Below, piece by piece: positions 1-23,400 of a DNA stretch of 64,000 nt. The DNA is taken from contig NC_090291.1 in NCBI RefSeq assembly GCF_037392515.1, positions 1,948,501 through 2,012,500 on the forward strand, in the 5' to 3' direction. Below the pieces are notes generated by a model that was not told the DNA's origin, did no database searches, and saw nothing but the letters and a program-made list of their open reading frames with translations. The position numbers were made by a program, and so were the translations under genes. Numbering within the stretch: position 1 is the first letter of the stretch; every line of letters starts with the position of its first letter. This stretch comes from Haliotis asinina (lineage: Eukaryota > Mollusca > Gastropoda > Lepetellida > Haliotidae).

Positions 1-21
1 TGACGAACATCCTCCATCCAG

Positions 22-12050
<12,029 letters not shown>

Positions 12051-12560
12051 TCACTGGCCCTGGCTCGACATAAAACATCATGTACTAAGCTCGACTTGCA
12101 CAATGACCAAGTGGACTGAAGACCTTCAGTTGCCATGGCAGGATATCATTTTATTCAGCTCCATTCCCTGATTCCTTCTAATAATAATCCTCAGTTTTTT
12201 AGTACAGTCCCTTGGTCACTGGTTTCAAGAAGACCAATCTGCATCTCTTGGGGAATGTCTCCACAATATGCATTCTAACCGAACTGTTCTTTTGAAGCTA
12301 TATGAATACTTTGGCGTGAAAAGATTCACTGTCACATCTTCCACAACAAACCTCATTCTGAACTTTGCCAGTCAAAGACTATCGTTACATGTAGTGGCTG
12401 ATGACAAGAGGTAGAATGTATTTGGTGGACAGATCAGTTCATATCAGGAGGTTCGAGGTTCTTCATCACAACACATTTGATATTATTCAAAACACCATGG
12501 ACTATAAAGCTCACACTGTAAGTATTCGTATGAATAAAACACAGGATATCAAGCTATAAA
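12051..12560 (+). other. Probable 3' UTR of the EGF gene with poly(A) signal
   Basis: A canonical AATAAA at 12533-12538 lies about 480 bases after the stop, with no further coding signal between. The extent is inferred; transcript data would set the real cleavage site. Confidence 0.45.
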
Positions 12561-14298
12561 CTGTGCGTGTTGGAGTTGACGTGTCAGGGTAACACAATTT
12601 ATATAAAACCGTCTCAGTTCGAATCCAGTTAGTCGGGATTTCATTGATCCAGACCTGAGACGCCTAGCAGCTTAGTGGTTAAAGCGTTCGCTCATCACGC
12701 TGAAGACCCGGGTTCGATTCCTCGAGTCCTCCACCATGATATTCCTAGAATATTGCCTAGCTTTGTAAAACCACTTGTTGCTCATTCGTGGATCACAGAT
12801 ACTTCATGTCTCAAATCGAAACTCCAAAATCTTGAAAGGGAAAATGTCAGTATCTTTACAGACTAAAACGAAAGTACACGTTACTTGAACATACAGTGTA
12901 TATATTTTAGGTTAAATTACAAAATATCTATTAGAACGTACATTTAAATGTGTAACCTTATCATTATTTTGCCGTGATATTTTGCTGGAATATTGCCAAA
13001 CGAGTTAAAACTAAACACTCATTCACTCACACATCCGGACAATTGACTTTTGGATCGTCTTTATAAATCAAGACACATTTTTATTGATTAGGACATTTGT
13101 TAATTAGTACAATTTTACTAGCTTAGCTCATTCCTGATTAACGGGATGTTTGAGGCACAGTATGAGCTGAGTTGAGTTTAACGCCGTTTTCCTGTGTGGA
13201 ACAATGAAGATTAGATCAAAATTCACATGATTTATTTATCGGCTGTGGCAGATCGAGCTGATATTTGACATACTATATCGATCTGAGATGATAATTCACC
13301 GCGGTAGATGGCATATCGATCTGATGCATCTATATGTTTATCCATGTCGCCAGGACGGACCACGCCCACACCAGAAGTCCTGCCCCTAATGAACCTACTG
13401 CTGTATTTGCAGTGCAGTTGAATCTGTCTAGCTCCCCAGAGGTTCAATGATGGTACTTAACTTACGCCCGTCAACACTTTGCGTTCGAAATACAGGTTTA
13501 TGATCCATCACGCAGTGAGCAAACACCACTATAATATCAGTTTACTGCTTCCTGTGTGTGACATGAAAACGACACACGATAACCTCACTGCTTAGTTACG
13601 GACGAAGCTATTCCGTGAGTGCTCATTGGTACCGCTGGATCTACCCGACGTAGTTATCTGCTGTTGCATTAGAGCTGGCGGTCGCTGCTCAACGTGATTA
13701 ACGTGCTGATGTATGAACACAGAAAAGTCATACCATAAGCTGCATACCTCGACCACACACTACTTTCATAGAATTGGTATGAAGTAAGCGGTTCATTGAA
13801 AAAGATCACGCCCACCATGTATATACCACAAACTATATCTGACGCATCTATTTCCCGGATGTAAAATATTTACTTAACACTTTAAAAACTATTAAAGTAT
13901 TTTAAATGAAAACATTTTGTGTGCGTGACACGTAATTCATGTGTTGTATACACGGGGACCCGCAAAGACACAAACAGCGACATTCTCCTAGCCTCATTCT
14001 CGTTTTATGCTTCGTTTCGGAAGTGACGTCTGTGTCCAAAATAGCAAAGGTCTTCTTTCGCTCATGACTTCTTTTCGCTCAACCTTCTTGAAAGAAGCCT
14101 TGGAAGCAAACTGGTGAAGTGTATTAAAGATCACAGAATTGAGATACAACATACTCGTAGAAACGGGTGTGGAGGAAGCCTTGGAATGAATAAAGGAACG
14201 CTTGTACATACTTTCAGGTGATCCATGATTCATTGTCTTGAGTATACAATAGGTATTGGGATTTTCTCAAGAAAGACAGCTTCTAAAGGTTCAATCTT
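12561..14298. other. Intergenic gap between convergent genes 1 and 2
   Basis: Contains the SINE at 12660, family B tail pieces near 12969-13035 and 13166-13195, and otherwise nothing I can assign. Minus-strand reading frames at 13232-13447 and 13994-14233 are short and show no domain. Confidence 0.6.
12660..12800 (+). repeat. tRNA-headed SINE (family B)
   Basis: Head agcagcttagtggttaaagc and the polymerase III B-box-like gggttcgattcc are clear; the tail is diverged. Confidence 0.75.
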
Positions 14299-14767
14299 TT
14301 TATTCTTTCAGAGTAATTATTTCGTTGCAGTGTCAAATTTGTCTTCACTGAGGCAGTATCTTTGCTACCACGTAAAGATATTTCAGCCGTCAACACATTC
14401 GAATCCTAAAGGTATACACTAATATCTCTGCGTTTTGAACTTGATCTCCAGACACATCTGCCCGAACTCCAGAAACATTTGTCTTAACCCCAGACACAAT
14501 TGCTAGAGCCCCAGACACAATTGCTAGAACCCCAGGCACATTTGCCAGAACTCCAGACAAACATGCCTAAATTCCAGACACTTTCCTGAGCTTCAGCCAC
14601 TTTTGCCTGAACTAAAGGCACGTTTCCTGAGCTCCAGAGTCGTTTGGCTGAGCTCCAGATATGCTTAGAGTGCACCAGACACTCATGTTCTTGCTTCACC
14701 ATGTGCCTGCACCTCATCTCAGCTGACGGATTCTGTCTGTATTTTCTGTGACAACGTAGTTTGTAAA
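14299..14767 (-). other. Probable 3' UTR of the GPCR gene
   Basis: A minus-strand AATAAA at 14304-14299 lies about 460 bases after the stop. The start of this region is the degenerate 20-bp repeat. The extent is inferred. Confidence 0.35.
14450..14665. repeat. Degenerate 20-bp repeat just after the GPCR stop
   Basis: About ten diverged copies of a unit like ccagacacaattgctagaac. The two best copies are adjacent near 14494-14535. It would lie in the GPCR 3' UTR. Confidence 0.7.
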
Positions 14768-14982
14768 TCAACACCTGGGGCATTTTACAAACATCTTCTT
14801 GAGCTCCATCCTGAAATTTTTGTTGTTGAAGACGTAGATGATGGGGTTGATGACAGTGAGGGAATAGACTAGCCACATAGCGGCCACGTCCACCCACAAT
14901 GATGTGTTCACGTGCACGGGACAGGCGTGAGTGACGGCGTACGGACCCCAGCACAAGAAGTAGGCTGTGATCAGCAGCGCAC
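14768..14982 (-). CDS. GPCR exon 4 (TM6, TM7, C-terminus)
   Basis: The phase 1 acceptor is ATTACAG|GT. An earlier in-frame AG upstream would be out of phase. Encodes ALLITAYFLCWGPYAV, the NPIIY helix and a short tail KCPRC with two cysteines that could be palmitoylated. Stop TGA at 14770-14768. Confidence 0.93.
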
Positions 14983-17358
14983 CTGTAATCAGAGAATTTG
15001 TCACCTGCAGCAACCGCATCTGCATCATCTACATCCTGTCAAGAATTCACATACGTCCCTGACAAACAGGCGGTTGGGTAGACACGTGGTTAGACCGTTC
15101 GCTCATCGCACATCGCACATCGCACATCACACATGGGTACAATATGTGAAGTCCATTTCTGGTGTCCCCCGCAGTGACATTGCTGGAATATTGCTAAAAG
15201 CGGCGTACATCTAACATCACTGACTAACCGGTTGAATAAGCAAACTGCGCTGAAGGATTGATAGCGCTTTTCTCTGTGTCAGATTATGTTCTGACCAGGT
15301 CACGTTGCTGTCTGAAATCTCAGGACTATTTAGTGTGGAGAAATTAGGGCAAACTATCACACTTTACTAGTAATCACTGTGTTGATGTGAATGTTTTCTC
15401 TTCCTTGTTTCATTTAAGCAAAACAAAATATATAATATATATATATATGGAAATAGTAGTTTTGCTTATCGCAATATCAAAAGTTTTCCCATCGTGCCAA
15501 TGAGTGAGGTTCGATTTCTGATGACATTACCACAAGCGGCGTGTCACCCCACTCGGTGACCTGACGACTGCTGAATAGCGGACAGTCGGTGGTTCGATCC
15601 TCATGTCAAAACACGTCAAAAAAGGTACTCGTAGATACCCTGCCGGACACTTGGCATTACAAGATACTGGCCTCCATGACTACAACTGTGAGTGGAGTAT
15701 CTATGTTCGGATATGAAACAGTATCTCAATGAGTCAGCGCTATGAAACAGGCATTAGTCCTGACTCGGTTAAACACTCACACACGTGCACGCACGTACAT
15801 GCGATTCACACTTTCTCTCTCTCTGTCTCGCCCTTATTCTAACTGTCCCTCAATACTCCTCTCTCTGTCTCTCCCTTGTTCTAACTGTCCCTCAATACTC
15901 CTCTCTGTCTCTCCCTTGTTCTAACTGTCCCTTAATACTCCCCTCTCTGTCTCTCCCTTGTTCTAACTGTCCCTTAATACTCCCCTCTCTGTCTCTCCCT
16001 TCTTCTCACTGTCCCTCAATACTCCCCTCTCTGTCTCTCCCTTCTCACTGTCCCTCAATACTCCTCTCTCTGTCTCTCCCTTGTTCTAACTGTCCCTCAA
16101 TACTCCTCTCTCTGTCTCTCCCTTCTTCTCACTGTCCCTCAATACTCCTCTCTCTGTCTCTCCCTTCTTCTAACTGTCCCTCAATACTCCTCTCTCTGTC
16201 TCTCCCTTCTTCTCACTGTCCCTCAATACTCCCCTCTCTGTCTCTCCCTTCTTCTCACTGTCCCTCAATACTCCTCTCTCTGTCTCTCCCTTCTTCTAAC
16301 TGTCCCTCAATACTACTCTCTCTGTCTCTCCCTTCTTCTAACTGTCCCTCAATACTCCTCTCTGTCTCTCCCTTCTTCTCACTGTCCCTTAATACTCCTC
16401 TCTCTGTCTCTCCCTTGTTCTCACTGTCCCTCAATACTCCTATCTCTGTCTCTCCCTTCTTCTCACTGTCCCTCAATACTCCTCTCTGTCTCTCCCTTCT
16501 TCTCACTGTCCCTCAATACTCCTCTCTCTGTCTCTCCCTTCTTCTCACTGTCCCTCAATACTCCTCTCTCTGCACACAAGCACATCCAAACGCACACGCA
16601 CAACCAGCAATTTTACACATTTTGAAACCTGTTGTTTTCTAGTCTAAATATACATAGCATATGTATATTTGAACATTTTACCTCGTTTTGCGATCTGTTT
16701 GTCTGCGCTGCGTATGTGTGACCTCTTTGCGGGCAATGGCTTGTGTTTATCGTAGTTGCCCATGTCACTGTACGCTGTGCCGCCGTTGTTGATAGTAACA
16801 GCGTTTGTTATAGCAGTATTTGGACACACGGATATCTCCTTAACGCCAGTCACCTCCTCGTGTTCTTTCACTGACGTCGGACGAACAACTGATGCAGCAA
16901 AAATCTTCATCTTGTGAGCTCGTAGAGTCCTGGACACTTTGAAGTAGCAGAATGCCATTGTAGGTAGAGGGATGCCGTAGCCCATGATGATGGCGTACCA
17001 GAAGTACCAGCAGCTGGTTCTGAAGGAGGGCGAACAGTGCTTGGTGCCAGGCTCGAAGTAGTATTCTGCAGGTTTCGTCGGCAACAATGGCGGCAGGGCG
17101 GTCAGGCTCGCCCACAGCCAGCAGCCGGTTAACAGACCTTGATGAGAAAGCACGGTTGAAACAATGGGATTTACACAGCATTGGTTTGACGTATCCAATA
17201 GTAATTCAGCGATGAGAATCAAATGTTAGGTATCTATATACTGACTTCCTAATTCCTTTGAAGATTCAGCAGGAAAAACAGAGATGAGAAAACATCCAAA
17301 GTTGGTTGAATGATGTTTTACGACAGCTTTACGAAGCAATATTCAACTGTTTGATAGA

Positions 17359-17411
<53 letters not shown>

Positions 17412-20400
17412 GTTTGTTTCTTAACGTCTGATGGCAATATCCAAGCTGTATGACAACGGTCTGTAAATACTCGAGTCTTGAACTGTCAATCCGGTGATCA
17501 ACGGCATGAGCATCGATCAGCGCCATTGGGAACCGATGACATGTGTCACTCAAGTGAGCGAGCCTGATCACCCGACACCGTTAGACGCTTCTTACGACAA
17601 ACATATGATGTTGAAGAAGTAACGGCAAAGGTAGCATATTTTATTGATAACACTTTTGATGCGAAGTAGCGGTATATGTCCTTACACCATTTTCAAGAAA
17701 CAGTATTAGGATCACTTTTTAATAGAATTAATCAAATAAATTATGAAGGTCTCACCTCTAACATATCTAGCCATTATATCGACATTCCAGCTAGCAAGTG
17801 TAGTCGAACTGATGGTTGATGTAATGAGCAAAGAGCCAAGTCAAGTCACTCGTGGCCTCAAGTTCGTTGTTCGAATCAAGCCTGGAGAACTGCTCAGTTG
17901 CTTGAGTTGTTTAACACCTCACTCAGCTGTATGATGGCAGTATGTACATGATCCTCTGTGGACCAGACAACCCGGTGATCATGAGGCATCGATCTATGCA
18001 AATGGTATACGATGACATATCGTCAACCGGCGAGCCTAACCACCTGATCCCATTAGTCGCCACTTACGACAAGCATGGTTTGCTGAAGATCAATATTCTA
18101 ACCCTGATCTTCACGACTATATTACATTCATCACAGCATAGGCGACAGTGTATACACTTACCAAAACACTTGGCCTTGGTGAAGTCGGTGATGTAGCGCA
18201 GAGGATGGAGAACAGCGACGTAGCGGTCGACGGCGATGGTGGCCAGTGTCAGGCTGGCTAGTGTACACTGGAACACGGACAAGAAGCCCGTAACCTAGCA
18301 ACAAGACGGAGTCGACAGATGTAGTGGACATCACAAACCCCGTGAACAAAATGTAACTCTCTGACTCTGTCATGTATCAAGTCAAAGAGTTATGAGTGAG
18401 TTTAGTTTTACGCCGGTTTAAGCAATTTTCAGCCACTATCACGGCTGCCATCGAAAGAGTAGATAGTCGTGATGTGTTCTGTGATAAATGAACTTACAAA
18501 TACAAAGAAGATTGTTTTTACACATTAATATTTTAATATTTCATATTTTAAAGGTCATATGCAACGTAAAATACAACTTTACAGATTCTGGTACCTTTCG
18601 ATATGCACTTACCGAAACAAATCATAAAAAATGCCAATTCAACCTATAAAGTTGAAAACAACGCGGTGAAAAAAAAGCCCGCGAAATCGGAGTTCAAACG
18701 TTTCACTAAATTTCCCCCAGCGCTGGGAGGGGGGGGGGGGGGGGGGGGGGACTGGTTTCAACAGCTGTGCTGCGCTGCGTCCATAACGCATGCACAGTGA
18801 ATAGGTTCGCGTCGTGAGCAGTAATCCCACTCTTTACGTAAAAAAACTTGTTGGTTGTGGTAAGCAGTCTCTGTCACAGAGAAAGCTCAGTGTCTGGTTT
18901 CTTCACACCTTTATGTCTGCCTGCTTGTCTGCTAAAGACAACATGCAGTACACAGCTTCAATCATTGACCACGCGCAATTTGAACTTAACACATATCTGA
19001 CTAAAAGACATAAAAATAATAAACTGATTTATGACTCGTGCACCTGAGTCCCGTCTCTGCACATTATGTAATTAGGCACGTGTGATACACATGACAGGTT
19101 TTTATGTCTGTGGGTTGCAAAAAAACTACATTCATTTTTTCGGATGATTGGATCTGACGGAAACTGGTGCAAACTCTTGTCAGTTTCAAGTCCTGCTTTG
19201 TACTTGAATGAATGACAGATTCCAGCCATAGTTTACCATCTCTAGTGAGATGATTTTTGATTGGTTCGAGCGCAAATTCAGACAACATGTATTTTCAAAA
19301 CCCAACATCTCTCTATACATTCTTCATGGATAACGACTTGTTTTAGTGTATATGATTTTGTTTGACAACAGCATATGAATCCATACTGAAACGACGCATC
19401 AAGTACACAAAAGGAAGTTGTTATCCATAAAGAATCTTACTTTCTTGTGACTCGCCATACTTCTAAAATGCCCATCAAACAGATCATCTTTCTGTACACA
19501 CAATGAACCCTCAGCATATCAGCAAATGAACCAGCCAATCGGAAGCCGTCGTCACACTTGAGTGCACATCCACCCGCCATGACTGGCTTCGGTTTCCCGA
19601 GGGCTTCGTTTCGGGGAAAGTAAGCCCAAGTACAAAATATTGCACTTTTGAATCGCGATTGTACGCTTGTAATTTTGTTTATTTGTTGTTGTTTTTTTAC
19701 AGCAGCAATGTATATTATATGTCATGAATAAGTGATAAATGTGTTTTAATTATGTTTGATTTTTTGGTTGCATGTGACCTTTAAGCAAATTCTCTAAAAA
19801 CATCTCGTCGTTATAGTTAACAGTCACGTTTGTCTTCATCTGAGTCTAAAGCTGACGCATAATGTTGATCCCTATAAGGTCTTCTTTCACCCAGATGCTT
19901 TATTTCCGTATCTCTGAAACTAGCCCTAAAGTTTATGCTATCAATGACCTCATGCTCATCTAGCATGTGACCTAAAACATCTCACACAACGGAAAGCCAC
20001 CTTAGATATATGTCAGTGAGTGAGTTTTGTTTTACGCCGCACTCAGCAATATTCCACCTATATGGTGGCGGTCTGCAAGTAATCGAGTCTGGACCAGACA
20101 ATCCAGTGATCAACAACATGCGCATTGGTCTGCGCCATTGGGAATCGATGACATGTGTCAATCATGTCAGCAAGCCCGATCACCCGATTTGTTTAGTCGC
20201 CTGTAACGACAAGAATAGTCGCCTCTTATGGCAAGCATGGGTTGCTGATGGCCTATTCTATTCCGGACCTTCACGGGTCTAGACATATATCACGTGTTTT
20301 ATTCGAGTAAAAGGATACAAATCAAACTACAATGCTTCTGTTATGAGTTCGAGTGCTTGTCAAACTAACGCTTTCATAATGTGTATCATATGTTGTTCGC

Positions 20401-23400
20401 ATATAGGTGAACAATTATTGATTTACATTTTCATGTGTGTGTGACCAGAGATTCTGTTCTGTTTAATGTACCTCACACATCCGCCCTCACTATGTTTTGA
20501 AATACGTCCACGTAATTATGGTCCATACAAATATGTTTGATGTAAAGATGACTATCTCATGTTATGTTAACCTTCAATCTGTTTTCAGATTAGCCTTGTG
20601 TTGTTTACCCTATTTGTGAATTTGTATGGATGTTTTATATTCCGTGTGAAACTAGACCTAAGTAAACACGGGTGTAATTAAAATGGCTTCATCGATTTTA
20701 TGTTCTTATAATGATGCTTGTTTTCGTTAAAGTGGTATTTAAACATTGTATAGTATATGCAGCAAGATACAATCGGGTCGCGCCAACAGTTGCACAAACA
20801 GTCGCATCCTGGCACATGAAGAGGGGAGGTAAACAGGTATTTGTGTAGCCAGGAAGGCCTTTCCCCTGAATCTAGACAATCACGTTATATTTCACACTGA
20901 GTTTCATTTGTTCATCGGGGCGATAGGGTAGGCTAATGGTTACAGTGTTCCAAAACGGGATTTAAACAGAGCAGATTTTGATGATTTCATAATAAATCGT
21001 AGATTGTAGTACAATTTCTCTTAGTGATTGGTTTAGCCTAGCAGTTAAAGCGTTCGTTCTTCACGGTGAAGACCCGCGTTCAATTCCCCACATGGTTACA
21101 ATGTGTAAAGCCCATTTCGGGTATCTTCGGCCATGATATTGGTTCTAAAAGCGGCATAAATCCATATTAATTATCACTCACTCGCTCATTAGTAAATTAC
21201 ACAATCACAGAGATTGAGGTTAAATTACCAAATATCTGAAAGGATGTTACACGGAAAATTGTTAATTGATCATTATTTCGAACAGACTGTGAGACTGTTA
21301 ATCACTGGCACCGGTGATGTCATGAAGCAAGGGATAAAGGTCACACTATGGTTCATTCTTCAAAACGAAAAACGCATGAACCATAATGGGTAATTTAGAG
21401 TTAGCCTAAAAACAATTATTTCATGTAATTTCAGTGGCAAAAGGTGAAAAGTTAGCATCTTGTATGACCACCATTGGCCACAATTGCTCGGCACCCTCTG
21501 GGCACAATCTGGATGAAGTCGCTCTTGTGAAATTCCTCCCCACTGTTTCTACAATGCTGTGGCCAGTTGTAAATGTCTGAGGTGTGCTTTGATGTTGCCG
21601 CACGGTGGTCTGAGTTGATGTCATAGGTGTTCTTACTGGGTCTATGTCTGGTGATCGGGAAGGCTATAGAGAGATGGTGACGTTAGTATTGGCAAGGTGA
21701 TGGAAAGCATGTGAGATGGACGAACTTGGTTGGTGAATAGATTCGTGGTCCCCAGATCTTTGTGTGCTGGATATCTCACCCCACACCATGACACTTTATT
21801 CACTGAATCTGTCGATCTGGAAAAACGATAATTCACTACTCCGACTGTGAAGAAGAAATCGTGACTCATCACTGAACCAGACTCGTCTCCAGTGCCAGTC
21901 TCAATGACACCACCGCATGCAGTTGAAATATCGGGCAACTACCGGCTGTGACTCTCCGACAATAAGACGGAGTGTGGCGATGTTCTACTGGTGGTACTCA
22001 GTCGTCACAAGCGAATGACAAAATTAAACACAACGTTTGCCTTTTTATAGTGATCAATACTGCATTTTTTCCGCTGACATGCACGTGCATTGAGCTTTGC
22101 ATGTTTTCTTGGTGACGTTTTGGCAAATATTTCTTCAAACGCTTCTAAAACAGATGAAAAATAATTAATTGCCGAGTTTTGGCTCTGAAACTGTTTACAA
22201 TGACCGAAAAATGACGTTCTGGAAAGAAATAGTATATTTGTGCTACTTTTGTCAAGCTACACGAATCCAATATTCTCAAAATTATCTCTGCGTTTCGTTT
22301 CACGTACGTACCCGTGAAGGTCAGAGCTAGAATACTGACGTTCAGCATACCATGTTTGTCGTAAGAGGCAACTAACGGGATCGGGTGGTCAGACTAGCTG
22401 ACTTGGTTGACACATGTCATCGGTTACCAATTGCGCAGATCGATGCTCATGTTGTCGATCACTTGATTGTCTGGTCCAGACTCGATTATTTACAGACTGC
22501 TACGATATAGGTGGAATATTGCTGATTGCGGTGTAAAACTAAACTCACACACTCACTTTCATGAACGTAGCCATAAGGCCATTGGTGTCGCAAGTGTAGG
22601 ATATAACATGGCCTGTGGATATTATTGAAAACTGAGTCCTCTTCCCCCCCGGCCCTGGGGCATTTCCCACGGTAACCCCGACCGAAGATGTGTTTTAGAT
22701 ATAATTTAGATATAATATAATATTCAGTATTCACTGATGAAATCAACAGGGATTAGACAGGCAACCTCGCCTTGCACACGCAATACAGAAGTGCTGGCCG
22801 CACTACCCGTCTTCATATGGAGGAACACTCTCCTTGTTCACAGCGATCCCTCGCAGCCAAAAGGATAAAACAGCCTAGCCAGTAAGCAGAGGGTTGCGGT
22901 TTGGTGGCCGCTTGTCAGCACTACACGCAGATATCTGTCTATAACGTCATATTTTACGATCATATTCAGAGATGGCAAGACAAAGTCTTCAAAACAAGTA
23001 CTAGTTCATATTTAGCTAATTGCACGACGACACGAGATTGTATCAGATTTGGGGGATGTTACGAAAAGTGCCAAGACCAATAGGGTGACGTCACTGTCGG
23101 TTTATAAGTGAGTATCATACCATTTAGGCAGAGGTCGTAACTGGATGTGTATCGAGAACTTAACAACGTATGGTATGGATTTATGACTTCTGTATTATTA
23201 ACAAGGCAACTGCGTCTCACAATATATTAATTAACTCACCAGAAGCTGTAGATTGATGTTGTAAGAATCAGTAAACCCGATACAATGTCCCAATGTTTTT
23301 CACCCTCTGAGGTTATGGCCCGGTCACGCTAGGTGGACATTGATTTCGTCGACAAAAATATCAATGTCTTAATGATGAATCATTTTTATTCAGATCGATG

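Noticed and set aside
15785..16642. 285-codon Ser/Leu/Pro-rich plus frame
   Set aside because: Translation of the CT-rich 42-bp array, antisense to the GPCR gene.
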